DNA from: Muricea muricata | Lineage: Eukaryota; Cnidaria; Anthozoa; Malacalcyonacea; Plexauridae | Length of the DNA stretch: 64,000 bases | Direction: 5' to 3' | Assembly (NCBI GenBank): GCA_963855995.1 | Contig: OY979719.1 | Span: forward strand, 2,170,001-2,234,000 | Shown: positions 25,428 through 37,961 of the stretch, one piece after another | How positions within the stretch are numbered: position 1 is the stretch's first letter | How the letters are laid out: the number at the start of each line of letters is the position of its first letter | Notes under the pieces: model-generated | The model's database searches: none | What the model was told of the DNA's origin: nothing | Seen by the model: only the letters and a program-made list of their open reading frames with translations | Translations under genes and position numbers: made by a program

Positions 25428-25540
25428 GCATATTCTAGAATGCAATCCCTGAATGGAACCAGTTCAGAAGATGCGAATATATTCTAGAATTGGCGCCACC
25501 AGTTAAGACAACTTTTATGCCGTCGGTATATAAGAACAAT
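25428..25540 (+). promoter_or_regulatory. Candidate heat-shock-type promoter (HSE-like sites plus TATA box)
   Basis: Two TTCTAGAA blocks (near 25433 and 25482), each the nTTCnnGAAn form of a heat-shock element, flank a GGAACCAGTTC block. A strong TATA box GTATATAAG follows at about 25526-25534. Spacing fits an HSF-controlled core promoter. Inference from motifs only. Confidence 0.55.
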
Positions 25541-25557
25541 CCAAACAACAAATCGAC

Positions 25558-25975
25558 AAGAATCACTTTCCCACGCGGTTGGTTCAGCGTCGTAACAGGT
25601 AATAAAAATGTCTAAATAACTATTTGTAATGTACTAACGTTTTAACGCGTATGCCTCTTGTATTTACAGCAAAAGCGAACACTATACGCTACAATCTTAA
25701 AACAAAATTTACATCGCATTTGCTTATTTTGATAGAGTCGTTGCAGCAATAGAGTTGTTTTTATACTTTTGTTCCATAAAAATACCACGGAATTTGTGAT
25801 ATTCTATGTAATTCTAGACTTGTGGCATTGCATGCAGCAACAAAACCTCGTAAGTCTAGTTGACGCTTCTCCTTTATATGTGCTAAACCAATACAAAATC
25901 TGTCTTCAGAAGCTGAGTTACAAGAGAAATGTCATGAAAAATTTTGCCAGTGGACAATAAATACCTCTCATTTGT
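25558..25975 (+). ncRNA. Putative short spliced transcript without a long ORF
   Basis: About 25-30 bp after the TATA box a leader exon should begin. It would end at CGTAACAG|GTAATA (25598), and the intron closes at TTTACAG (25671). That intron carries a perfect TACTAAC branch-site motif at about 25632. A second short intron is possible: AACCTC|GTAAGT at about 25852 to CTTCAG at about 25912. AATAAA lies at about 25958. The longest ATG-started frame (from 25832) is only about 43 codons, or about 22 if the second intron is removed, so the RNA may be non-coding or encode a micropeptide. Confidence 0.45.
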
Positions 25976-26047
25976 CCATGCCACTGTTTATTAAATAACA
26001 TCGGCCAAAGTCGGAATTGCATTGAAATATTTTATGTCGCATGCTCA

Positions 26048-27002
26048 TTATACTTCGGTTGAATTGCATTTTCGACGCGACTGAAATGCGCCGGTACAAC
26101 AGGTCTTAGTAACTCCGTAGTAACCCACATACCATTTGGGAATTTCCTCACAATCGCCCCTTGAGGTCTTGAAAAGCAACGCTTTTTCATCACTGGAACA
26201 GAAAACGTGTGCACAACCCAGGACACTGAACGCTTTCTTTTCGCACTCGAGGGGGATTGGCTGAACCTTGGCCATCTCACTGGAAGCGTTTTGAATTTTT
26301 TCATAATAGTCTACGGCTTGAGTCAAAGGCATCTGTGAACAAAGTAACAGCATGTAAATATACGATGTTTGCAAACAATGATAGTGCATTACACCAGTTA
26401 AATTTTTGTGTATTAAATTTAAAAAAACCTGCCAAAACATTTAAACACTGGCGCATATGGGAACGCCCCTCTGTGTCCTACACATTTAAAATACTCACTG
26501 AATATTGTGGTTTAGGGCACAATTTCCCGGGATCTTGGGGTATATTGATACAGTTCAACGTATGGTAGGATGCATAGGGATCGTTGTGGATTCCGGTCAA
26601 AAACTTGTCTTTCTTGTAAGCGTGGGTTAAGTAAGGCGCGCACTTCACGATTTCATCGATGAGCCCATGTTGGTCACCATAGTCGAGCATGCCATTGGAT
26701 AGACATTCTGGGTACACATTCCGGCAGTTCAGCTTCGTTATAAGTCCAATGCATTTTTCAGGAACACCGACCTCAGATAATATACTTTCTATCTTGCCAA
26801 GAGAACTGACTATGGTTGCGTTGTAATTTCGAACTTTATAGCCAAAATCACAAATATCGTCCTCGGGAGCATCTAAACAACGCGATGCCGGTATACGATA
26901 CAGAACGAAAGCTTTCTCTGCTTTACTTCGTCTCGCTTTTGGAAACGCTTCGACCGCGAACAGGCACAGAACGAAAACGAACACGCACGAAATACGAGCC
27001 AT
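26048..27002 (-). CDS. Secreted cysteine-rich protein with Frizzled-CRD-like domain
   Basis: Two exons, 26499-27002 and 26048-26332, join in phase to give 262 aa. MARISCVFVFVLCLFAVEAF is a clear signal peptide, followed by a basic KARRSK stretch that may be a processing site. The mature part has about 15 cysteines and no membrane segment. C-x8-C, then EKC-x8-C-x6-C (ending VYPEC), then a later Cys-x-x-Tyr-Leu helix and LNCINIP, follow the order and spacing of Frizzled cysteine-rich domains, but the sequence is far from any vertebrate Frizzled or SFRP. The second exon adds its own Cys-rich part (C-x8-C-x4-C, CEEIP, CC). A Wnt-binding or other extracellular role is possible. Splice sites are GTGAGT and TTCACAG. 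Confidence 0.65.
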
Positions 27003-27074
27003 TTTAACTTGCAGGCTTTGATTGTTCACCACGCAAACAGATTGGCAGAATAATTTTTTAAGGCGCGCCGGCAG

Positions 27075-27082
27075 TTTATATA
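27075..27082 (-). promoter_or_regulatory. TATA box of the secreted cysteine-rich gene
   Basis: TATATAAA on the minus strand, about 75 bp upstream of the ATG. This suggests a strong or tissue-specific promoter. Confidence 0.6.
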
Positions 27083-29092
27083 CGCTCGCTTTTAGCCTGC
27101 AAGCAGGCTGGCCCACGTTCGCCCGCCTTTTTTGACACATTCCAGATTCGGCAAATATTTGTCCCACAAACGCCGGGGAAATTACATTTTTAAAGTTTTT
27201 TTTTGTCAAAGTAAACTTAACTTGGATTTCGGTTCCACCGCCTAGCCAAACAAACGATTTCCAACTCATTAACAGATGTTTATAAATAGCCGAGAGTTTT
27301 TCATGCGTCATGTTGAAATAATTAAACCGGCTTTTGAACAAAAAAATTCGATTATTAAAAATGCAGTTAACAATGTCAATGAGAGTACTACAACTGTTTT
27401 GACTTATTGACCAACAGTTGCTGAGTTGCACTAGCCAAAATACTTTTCCATCAAATTAGCAAAAAACCAAAGCTAAAGTCAAAGAGATCCAGACCAACTA
27501 ATTGCCATAAACGAGCTCAAATTACACCTATAAACTAGCAACTCTGCCCTTAAAGATGTCAGTGATAATTCAGCCTCACAAAACAACTAGCTGTTTTCCA
27601 TTCATGCTCGAAATCCGATGACATCCATTGCCTGACGATTTTTATAGCCTTGTCAAAATTTTGTTCTGGTTTTACCGTAGGAAAATGCTGAATTTAACCT
27701 TGTAGTTGTAACTCTGCTTTTATTATCAAGTAGTTTAGTTGGGGCTGGTTTTGGCTGGTTGACTTTTATAACCCCATACGACACAAGTAAAAATTTTCCG
27801 TTACGAGTTTCATTTGTGCGTGACTTTCCAACGCGTTTGTTTCAAGTCTACAAATATCAAGATGCATCAAGTCTGATTTTCACAAACTTGACGTAACTTA
27901 TTGCCCGTAAGGCAACTGGCTTGGTGCAACTTGGTGACAATCTTGCATCAAGCCGGTCAATTCCTGGTAATTCCTGTTTACTATTATTATAATTTAAAAT
28001 TATTTAAACACGGTAGCCTTTTACACTTTTCAAAGGACCGTGTATCACATAAAGAATAAAGTAAAAGTTAATTCTAGCCTAAATATTTATATATTTAGGC
28101 AATTTGAGCTGGTAAAAAGCTGTGAATAAAAAGCGGTAAAAATTTTATGTGTAAAATAAATATGTATTTCCGTGATATAGAAACACCGATGGAGGGTCCA
28201 ATGCATGAAAGGGCTTTAGCGATACAATTTCATGAACTTTAGACACTAATCTCACTTAATTCATGGCCAAAAACAATTCAATGCTTTTCACTGGCTATGC
28301 TTATTTCGGATGATGATTTTTGTAAGACTAACTGTACTACGTGCCAGATATCACACTGCGATTGGCTTAATAAAATTTATGCAACTTATCAAATACAACA
28401 GATTCGATATTAATATGCACTAAAGCAAACTAATTAACAACCAACCCACTGGAATCACTACTCTGATACACAGTCGAAATTAAAAGCCGCGATGAATTGT
28501 TTGCGTTGCAAAATAAAAAACGTACACACAAAAAACCATCTTCCTTTGTTACAACGATAAACGATTTAATTGCTTTCTAATAGCTTCCCACGTTAGAGTC
28601 AACTTTAAAATTAAAGGAACCTTCTATTTGAAGATACAAGGTTTGTTTTGGACTTAATTAAGAGTCATCTGTTCATTAACTAGTGACAATATTGTTTACA
28701 AATTTAAGAACAAGTTTTAGCATGTTCTCTGCGAGTTAATTAACGATAGCTACTGGGCAGTTTCGTCCTGCGGTCATAGTTTTAGTCCCAAAAAGCAAAG
28801 GCTGGATTTTTAGCAAATACTGGGTCTGGGGAAGTTTATGTGGGAGGGGGTGCATGCAGGAATTCGGATGCTCCCAGGTTCAAAGGCTCAAGATTCAAAG
28901 TTCAAGCTTATATAGCCAATTATACTTCAAAATACTCGGCTCAATTTAACAATGCAAAGAAACATTGCATTGTTAAATCTCGCCTCGTATTTCTCGTATA
29001 ATAATTAATATTACACTTCAGGCTGCATGCAGCTCTTGTATAATCTACAATTCAATAAAGGTTGTCCTTTCAGAACCGTAAAATGTAAACTA
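27083..29092. other. Gene-poor AT-rich stretch
   Basis: About 2 kb in which I see no exon, RNA gene or clear repeat on either strand. Small imperfect inverted pairs occur (for example AATGCAAAGAAACATTGCATT near 28955). Confidence 0.4.
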
Positions 29093-29286
29093 TGAGCGCG
29101 CAAGGGATGATGGGTTATTGCTTATTTTCACCTTTAGATCTAAACATAGGAATTATTTCTTTGAAATAGCATCAAGGACACATAGGAAACCTATATACGA
29201 CGGCAAATTTGCTTGCTACAAACAAAGGTATTCCCTGAGTATACCAGGCCATAAATAAACAATAATCCATCATCCCTTGCGCGCCC
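29093..29286. mobile_element. MITE with GGGCGCGCAAGGGATGATGG-type ends
   Basis: GCGCGCAAGGGATGATGG on the left and CCATCATCCCTTGCGCGC on the right bound about 190 bp with no coding content. Confidence 0.65.
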
Positions 29287-29400
29287 AGTAGCACTAAGAC
29301 CCCGTTTACACAGTGGCGGACTCGCATGGTCATCTCCATGATCTCATCGAGTACGAGCAGTTTGTGTTCATATCTACTCTTGCCGCGTTTGCTATGATTA

Positions 29401-29602
29401 AGGCCCTGACACACGGTGCAATTTTTCTTGCAACTTGCAATGCAATTCTACTCTTAAGAGATGTAAATTTGTGACAAATGTTTGGTATGTTAAAAATATA
29501 TTGGCAAACTGTGACGAAAACATGTATTTGCCAATTTTACATCTCCCAAGAGTAGAATTGCACTGCAAGTTGCAAGAAAAATTGCACCGTATGACAGGGC
29601 CT
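29401..29602. mobile_element. 202-bp Harbinger-like MITE with TTA target duplication
   Basis: TTA flanks both ends. The termini are AGGCCCTGACACACGG and CCGTATGACAGGGCCT. The arms continue with GTGCAATTTTTCTTGCAACT and its inverse for about 80 bp. Confidence 0.7.
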
Positions 29603-29631
29603 TTAGTTGTTAAATTCTGTAATATTTAACA

Positions 29632-29735
29632 ATTATTCGCCGAAGGCGAGGTGATTATCGGGGAATATTCACCGAGACGAAGTCGAGGTGAATATTTCCC
29701 GAAAATCACCGAGCCTGAGGCGAATAATTGTTTTA
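29632..29735. repeat. Tandem small-palindrome repeat
   Basis: A run of short palindromes (CGCCGAAGGCG, GGGGAATATTCACC, GACGAAGTC, GGTGAATATTTCCC) resembling the copy at 22205. It can form a series of small hairpins. Confidence 0.55.
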
Positions 29736-30117
29736 GTGTTTTTACATAAGTTATTTTAATTTTGTTTATTTCTTTGTCCGTAATTTGTACAAAACGGCGG
29801 CTAGTCGTCATTTTTAAAATTGTTTTTACTGTTATATTCGCCTGTAGGTGAATATAAAGGAATGTCACGTCATATTGGACCAATCACAACGTCGGATTTC
29901 TTATGTTCACTTGTGTAAAAATACTAATATTATATGTTTAAAAGCTACGCTCGTCTTGAAACTATCCAACTTGAGCCATGCGGATTCGGCACATTGTAAA
30001 CGGGGTCTAAAACACCAGGCTTTTATGTACTATTCACAACATGAGCAGACGTGTTGTATCTGCATGTACAAACTCGATGGCAAAGTCGATGAAACACAAC
30101 TCTTTATCGGGGCACAG

Positions 30118-30516
30118 CACGGGGAACGGAGAGTAGGGCCACTCAGCAGTGCAACATGGCGCTCTATCATTACATGCCTGTTAAATGTTGGGATCTTAGG
30201 TGGCGCACTACCTGCAAGTGCCTGAAGCTAACTGAGATCCTTGGTTTCAACTAACAAGTGTTGTTTGGTTTGACTAATTCAAGCAAAGTGGGCAAGTTTG
30301 AACCACACAGGGCTAACTGCAATTTTTTTTTGGCTACCTGCAAAAAATCCAAATATACAGGCATGTAACATTATGCAGTTTACTGGCTGCCACCAGCCAG
30401 TTCAGCATTTTTATTGGCCAGAAAATACAATTGACTGGCTGGCATAATGATAATGAGATGCGATATGCGTAGACACACAAACTTCAATAGAGTGGCCCTA
30501 CTGTCCATTCCCTATA
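30118..30516. mobile_element. MITE-like element with about 25-bp terminal inverted repeats
   Basis: GGGGAACGGAGAGTAGGGCC at the left and GGCCCTACTGTCCATTCCCT at the right are inverse copies. The interior has no coding similarity. Confidence 0.5.
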
Positions 30517-31036
30517 CTGTGATCAGGGCGTACAGACTCACTCCTTCATGCTCATGATTTCTTTTGTGTTTTATCATCAGCTATTGATGACTTTTACACA
30601 ACTGGGCAAATCTGTTTTCTTTGGTGTTCAGAGAGTCAAAGAGAACGGTGTTTTGATACTCCTCTGGGATTTCAGTTATTGAAATTTTAAAATTTTCCCT
30701 TTTCTGCATTCTATTACTAGCCGTCGTCACAACATTGCTGTACTATTAGTCTCGGAATTTCCAAAGACTAGCGGCGAGAGTTAAAGGCAAAGCTGACAAT
30801 AAATCGCGATATATAGTGATGCACAGAATATATATTCAACAGGATGCCAATATACATGTAATATAATCCATGCAAGTATCCCATAGCATAAAAGGAACAA
30901 CCAGAAGGAATGCCTATAGGCATGAAATAATATCCCGTGGAATAAAAAAACAATTAGAAAATAGAAAATATGAACAGTATAGATAATCACATATTCATTG
31001 TCATGTTTAGGCGAGAAATCTGGGTTATTAAACATG

Positions 31037-34000
31037 TCATTCCGTTTCCTCCTCCTGGGACCCAGTTAATTCCAGTTGTAAACTTTCATCAATTTTAGCT
31101 TTCGCCGTATTGCTGGGTGGTGTCAGTTCTTGCGTCTGGCAAGCGCTTGACTGTTTCGGAATGCAGAATCGGGGACGTTGGAGAGGCTTTGTGTTCGTTG
31201 CTTGTACCTGGAGCGCAACCGTCTTGTGCGTGCTGGTTACGTTGTGAAACGAAATTTCTTCATGGTGTGAAACTGGCAATGAACTGCACGATGACATGAT
31301 GTTCTGGTTTCTACGAAATTGCAAGCCACTTCCTTCTTCTTTTTTTTCCTTTTCAGGTTGGCTTGCATGAACTGTGTCTGACCTGGTCGGCTGCGATCGC
31401 GATGCGGACACTTCATCGAAAACCTTCATCAACGATCTCTTGGACGAAACGGGGTTGTTTGAAGTCCTCCACAGCTGTAAATCGGGGTTGCTAAGGATGC
31501 AGGCAGCTTCGAGCACGCTCGGTGAAAGGGTAAGAGCAGAATTACAACATGAACTACCGGCGGTAGCGCTGCTGGTTGTAGCTTGTGAAGAATTTTGAAC
31601 CATATTTGTTTTTTTGTTATTTTTCTGGCACGTTTCTTCATCTACTTTCCTGACCTTAAAGCAAACCACATTGGAATGTTCGCTCGATATGTCGTCGGAC
31701 GCATGACTAGACGAGGAACTTTGTTGCGGTTCCGTGCGATTGTTTTTGGTAATTTTCATCAGAGATTTAGGATATTCGGGCACTGTCAAGCTCACAGGTC
31801 CTCGCTGGTGGGCTGGGTCAGTCAGGTATGGATACGCCGCGGGATATGCGATGGGGGGTACTGGCTGTAGAGTGAGGTATGTTGGGGCACATGATAAATA
31901 ACTGGATTTTGTCTGATTCGCAGGCGGAAATGTGTAGATGGGATTAGACATTAATGGTGGTACCAGAGCTGTAGCGCATGATGGGAAATGAATGACTTTC
32001 GTCATATTCTCAGCATCCATTCCCCGTGTATGTCTTGTCGACTCTGTAGGTACGGTGCAGCCATTGGACAAATCGTCGCCAAAGTATTTCTCCGGGGAGA
32101 TATCTTCTGGAGAGTCGAGTTTAGGGTAGGACTGAATATCTTTGTCAAAGATGTGCGGTAACGTGTTTTTCCGAGAGGAATCGTCGAAACGGCAAGGACT
32201 TCTGTGTTCCTGTTTGATGTTTACGTTCTGATAAGAGTTCTTCCACTGAGTGTCGCGTGGCAAAGCAGAGTTTGATGTGATTGAAGGTGGTACATATGAA
32301 ATCACTTGACGATCATAATCTTGAAAGCCGTAAGCAGAACTTGTGGAAATATTTGGCCAGAAATCTGAGTTGCATTCAGATGAACCGTTATCCCATCCAG
32401 GAGGCGACAACAACGCTATTTTGGAGTTAGTGAGTAACTTTTTTCCTTCTTCAGTTGTATAAGCATTCGGCCACAATTCCGGTGTGTATTTGGAGCCACT
32501 TCCTTCTCTTATTCCAAGATCAGAAACCATCGGCGAATAACTGGGCCCAAAGACATTTTTCGCATCCTCAGAGCCGAGGCTGAAGGTTCTGCGGTTGTCT
32601 GTGCTCCCGATTCGCTCAGTTGGTAAAAATACTGGAACGTCTGGCGTTGCCATGGTGACAGGCGACGACGTAGCAAAATGACCAGGAGACGGTCTGGACT
32701 GGTGAACGACATTCTCATACGTAGAACCACTCATATATAACGGCATAAAACTTTGATGTGCACCAGTGTCCGCTGTGTTTGCTCCCATATTTCTTCTTTC
32801 CACACTGTATGGTGTAGTTTGAGCTCTTGGAAAATAATTTAAATTATCTTGGTTGAACTTTGATTGAAAATTAGCGCGACTTGAACAAGCACCAGTGGCG
32901 GCATGGTAAACACTTAAGTTTGGCCGTGTCTCGTCATGATTGGAGTGGAAATGAAATGCTTGGCGGGAGAGCGAGTCAACAGCGTTGAACTGGAAACTAG
33001 CTGAGTGTGACCGAGCGTATGGATCTTTGAACTGGAATCCAGGTAAACTTGGCGGAGGTTCGACTGTATAGGACTGGAGGTTAGGCAAATGTAACAAAGA
33101 AGAATTGAGTTGAAAACTTGTTGTGTTTGACTCCAACCTACTTTGAGGATTGACCGTGTTGGACAGAAAACTAACTGGTCTACTGTTACCACTGGACTGC
33201 CAGGCTGAGAATTGATCTTGCAATTGTATCTGTGATGTGATTCTTTGATCTACCTTTGCATTCTCTGGAATAACACTGGGCTGACCGTATTGGACCATTG
33301 TTGGAACTCCAGAGTGGAATACTAGGGGCTTTCGGGATGTCGATTGGATGTGATTTGAAACTACATCTTGTGCTCTCGAATGGCTAGGTAAGTTGAACGT
33401 CTCACTACTGTCTTGTGATGTATCATTGACTAATGAGTTACCACTTGCGCACGAAGTATCAACTGTATTTTCATGAGGTAACTGCGAGTCTCCTGTAAAA
33501 GCGTGTTTTGAAGTTTCAGGTGCTGACTAAGGTTCACTTACTACTGGGTGACTGTAACATTTATAAAATACGAAACGTTTAAAATATGCATGCCAACTGT
33601 ACGCGTTTGGACGAATGCTTTGTTCATGTTCAGCAGAACGAAATTGCTTCGCACTTTTATTATTATTATGATTGAATTTGTCACAAATGTTCACATTGAC
33701 ACTGAAATACAACACACAACAAGCTACAAGACAAATAGAACATTCGTGACAGGGATTAGCAGCAGGACTTTCGTCCCAATTGATATCTCATCCCATATAA
33801 TTATATACAGGAACCTTGTCAGTGTAAGACAGGTAGATCCTGAAAAAAACTCCTGCACCACAAAACAAAACGCTTATCGTGTAACATGTAAGAGAAACAT
33901 TGCAATACTAATCGAACCTATATTTGCCAACTAAATTTAACGAATCAGCCACGTAGCAAGACCCTCCGATGTTTTATTGAGATCAGTAGCGGTGAAAATA

Positions 34001-36731
34001 CTATGCATGCAGGGAGCTAGGTGAACGCCTAGTGTTGATCTCACACCCCCCCCCCTGCTCGCTCACTATTTCCACTGCTGCTAACAGAGAGGGAAGATGA
34101 TAAACAGATGACTGCTTCCAATGACCCTTTTTTAACCTAAAAGCGAACAAGATGGCGCGATTGTTGTGGTAACGTTATGAAAAAGCCCATATGAAATGGC
34201 TTTGGTCGCCAAAAGCCCAAACTGTGATTTACCTTGTCCGTGGTGCACACAAAAGCACCCGAAAATATAGGACCTTTCGGGTCGCCCCTATCCTGTACTA
34301 ACAGGCTTTGTGAGTAGTTGGTTACAACGATGAAAGGCAATAAATCACAAACAATGACGACTTTTGTTTCAAAAGTCAAATCATTAAAGTCTGATTGTTT
34401 TACGTTGGTATTTACCCGATCTTTTTACTACCTGCTGGAAACCTGACTACCCTACCTTTCAACAAGACAAGGTGGTCTTTAATAACTCGCAGGCTTTTTG
34501 TTCTCTTCCACACACTTTCAATTTCCGGATCATCAAATACGATATAATATCCCCTCTGTGTCCTGCATGAATCTATTCGCCCTGCAGTAAAATTGTAAAA
34601 AAACAGTTGACCATAACGAACAAGGTGACAGGATGTACTTTAACCAGACCGTTTTGCGGGCATCGAGCAAAAACGGCCGAGAAAATCTTAAGAAAAACGC
34701 CTAAGGACATAAAACTCACACAAAATAAAGAAAAAACTGCTCTCTTATGCTTGTCCTACAACTGACGTTAATTTGCTTTTTGAAACGATTTCCGACCGCA
34801 ATGCATTCTGGTAAAATGTGCATCTGCTATCTTTTCCGTTCCGGTCAATTGTACTTCATCTTGGCAGTACGTCTTCAGTGTAGCAAGCCACGAGGGTCGC
34901 TACGTACCAACATGAACAGACGTTGTGATTGGTTGGTTGTAACAATGGAAAACAATAAACTATAGAAATTGGCAAAGCACAAATCACAAGCAATAATGAC
35001 TTTGGTTTTAATTACAAAGCCTGATCATTTTTAGTTGGTATTTACCCTAAGATTGTCGTCTTTTAGCTCCTTATTCCGCCTTCTTTGGCTTCTTTTCTGG
35101 CACCTAAGTTCCGCACTCCAGATATACATGGAGCTCACTGGCCAACACAGTCACTAAGCATTGAAGTATAATATATCACTAAGTCACTGACGACATTGGC
35201 ATGAATATAAGGCATACTATGCTACAATAGGTTAGCTCGTACAGGGTCAGCAATGGCTCACCTTTATAGAACGCCCTCCGTCTTATGAGTCTTGCAAGCA
35301 CAGAGGTGCCCGGCACAAGCTCCTTTGATTGAGCTTGATTATCGAGCACAATTTCGTCCTTACAATCAAGCGCGTATTTCTTCCAAAAACCTGTGGCTGT
35401 GTCGAAAGCAACGTCTATTCCTCGGTCATCAATTTTGCATATAACACCTGCATGAAATGAATCTTTGTAACTCCAGGAATATTTTAAGACAAGCAACCCG
35501 CTGAATAAATATATAAGAATGCGAGGTTTTGTGCACGAAATCACGTTGTGACAATACCTTGAGAACACAAGACAGAAAGGTGTCATTTATCATTCAAACA
35601 GCTCAAAAACGTATGGTTCATGCATGAATTTATCAACTGATGCCCCTCATGCACCCTGTTGCTAATATATATCACCAAAAACATACCTTTATAGTAGCCA
35701 TTGCAGTTCCATGAGGCCAACACTCGCTTGCCAACATCCAGAACGTTTTCTACAATGAAAACTAATGTTTATTATAGAATACTTTACAGTTCAGAAAATT
35801 CAGACAGATCACTGACATTATTAATTTCGTCCTTTATTTAAAACCTTTTACAGTACGCACACATCCTATTTTAATTTTTGTATAGCCATGTGGTCGGTAT
35901 TAAGGACTGAACAGGTTTGCATGAGGGGCAAGGCGATATCAGTTCTATCGCTTGAGGGACGATATCATTTATGGTATTGTCCTGAAAGCGATAAAACTGA
36001 TATCGCCTTGCCCTCATACAATAACCTGTTTATATACTACATAGTTTAGTACTTGTGCCTTTATAACTTTATTTGGGTCAGAATTTCTGCAGCGGGACAA
36101 AAAGCGATATCACAGTGACAAAAAACGATATCGCAGGACATATCGTTTTTATATCACCCTGTTTATCACCGTGATAAAGGCGCAAGTATACATATATATA
36201 CAGCTTGCACATTTTTATATATTTGTATTACGCATGGAAATTAATACCATTTGTGGCAACATATAGTAACAATTTCCGCGCGCAATACAATTAGATACAA
36301 AATTCGCAAAATTTTGTAAGGCCATTTCTCTCTTAGTTTTTAGCATTTCTTCACCAAATTTCGCATTTGGTTGATTTCAAATGTTCTTTCCAGAGATTTC
36401 CTTTCTTGATGCCTATGAAAATACAACTGAGATAGCCTATGATGCCAATTATTGTTTACCCACAAATTCGTTTTTACTGACCTAATGATATCAGACTGCT
36501 ATCTGCTTCCATTGCTGCTGATGATGACGGTAAACCTATTACTGGTGACAATGCCTCTCTGACACAGGGATCATCTAACTGGGTGTTGTTTACGTCTTCC
36601 GACAAACAATTGTTTAATTTGGTTGATGTTTCATTCGAGTCTCCAGTTGTTATACAATGGCTACTGCGTTCTTCGTCCCTTTCTTCATATTGAACAGAAG
36701 TTTCTGACAATTCCGAACCACGCTCAGCCAT
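31037..36731 (-). CDS. DUF4537-like (tandem Tudor-like) protein with long disordered tail, complete
   Basis: Five exons (36482-36731, 35687-35749, 35262-35447, 34456-34581, 31037-33492), all junctions in phase 1, total 3081 nt, 1026 aa. Start MAERGSELSETSVQYEERDE opens an acidic, Ser-rich N-terminus. Residues about 84-210 form two Tudor-like barrels: VGKRVLASWNCNGYYKGVI then VAFDTATGFWKKY, and PGTSVLARLIRRRAFYKG then GYYIVFDDPE. This pattern is that of DUF4537 proteins (C11orf16, VWA3B); the name is from memory and needs a profile search. The last exon (818 codons) is Ser/Pro/Gln/Asn-rich with no fold I recognise. Tudor-like folds bind methylated Lys/Arg or nucleic acid, so a chromatin or RNP adaptor is possible. 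Intron 1 is packed with fold-back repeats. The related gene at 43882-46000 points the other way. Confidence 0.72.
35913..36400. repeat. Three consecutive fold-back elements in intron 1 of the DUF4537-like gene
   Basis: About 35913-36032: AACAGGTT and GGGCAAGGCGATATCAGTT mirrored. About 36047-36189: ACTTGTGCCTTTA mirrored, with several GCGATATC/GATATCG blocks inside. About 36190-36400: a diverged family B MITE with TTGTATTACGCATGGAAAT mirrored. Confidence 0.6.
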
Positions 36732-37107
36732 CTCAAACCAGTTGCTAATGAATTAAATTGCAGTGATTGAGTTTTTTATATCGGGGAAAAAATATTAAAG
36801 GTATAGCAATTGAGGTTTTCAGAAAATGAAATGCTTGATTTAAATTGAATTTATTTGGGTTTAATGATGCAAAAACGTGAACCACGGACGAGACTCCATG
36901 TGGGTCCATGCACTCTTTACATATGAATTTTATACATCTATACAAGTATAATCTGTGGAAACACAACGTAAATTTATAATCGGAATGCGATGTAATTATA
37001 CTTCGATCAGACTTAGATATAGCTGAGACTCACAATATATTTACAATCATCGTGCCAACATATTTATATTTGAATTAACTGGTAAAAGTAGTGCCGGGAA
37101 TCGATTA
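36732..37107. other. 5' flank of the minus-strand DUF4537-like gene
   Basis: Contains its promoter by position. No TATA box or conserved site is recognised. Confidence 0.35.
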
Positions 37108-37303
37108 CAGTCATAGCAAAAGAAATCGTTCTGAAATTGCAACTTCCTGTTTGACCATACAGAATGCTCGCAAATAAGGTATATAGCATTCTGATTTGTC
37201 AATAAACAGGAAGTTGTGAACATTTTTAAGGAACTTCTTCAAAAGTTTGAGGAATTAATCAGAGGCACTGCTGAACTTGGGCGATTGAATTGGTCAAATA
37301 TTA
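37108..37303. mobile_element. Fold-back MITE, family A, partial copy
   Basis: CAACTTCCTGTTTGACCA and TCAATAAACAGGAAGTTGTG mirrored, followed by the family's AAGGAACTTCTTCAAAA tail. Its right end runs into the next element. Confidence 0.55.
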
Positions 37304-37304
37304 T

Positions 37305-37570
37305 ATATCAAATCACTGTACACAGCCAAAAATTAACAACCTGTTCTGGCCTGACGAAAACAGCATTGTCCATTGAACAATGTTTTGCTGCCCACATTGT
37401 TCAAGGTTGTCAACAACACTGTTACACCTGATTGCAGGCTAGTTCAGGCTCAACAACTTGTTCAGTATTGTTGACAACGTTGAGCAATGTGGGCAGCAAA
37501 ACATTGTTTACTTTAATCCTGTTTTTATCAGGCCAGAACAGGTTGTTCATTTTTGGCTGTGTATATCAAA
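37305..37570. mobile_element. Fold-back MITE with ATATCAAAT ends
   Basis: ATATCAAATCACTGTACACAGCC, AACAACCTGTTCTGGCC and GCTGCCCACATTG on the left are all mirrored on the right (GGCCAGAACAGGTTGTT, GGCTGTGTATATCAAAT). Arms of about 110 bp. Confidence 0.65.
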
Positions 37571-37961
37571 TACGCTACTTGTGCCCGCGAAACTTGTCTC
37601 GCGAAATTGGAAAGTGTAACATGTCTCTCAATCATAAAGCCGGGCAACATTTTTGTTGCAAGAAGCATTGCACGAAGTAGAATCAGGTTCTACTTTTCGC
37701 AACGTTTGCCGCAATATGCTGCAATGCATTTTCCGGCCATTGCACAGTGCATTAACATCCCTCTTGCAACTTGTCTTGCAATATTTCTGTTGAGCAGCCA
37801 ATAAAAACTCGCTGTATAAAATAGATCCCAGCCTCCGCTGAGATTGCGAGACAAGCTGCAAGAAACGTTACACAGTGTAACATCCCTGATCACGACGATA
37901 CTCCAGTTTTGTAGTTGCATAGCAGCCTCGTCCCCGGCGCTTGATGTCCTTGTGATTTTAT

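Noticed and set aside
29848..30225. 125-codon plus-strand frame
   Set aside because: Overlaps a MITE end, no homology, and biased composition.
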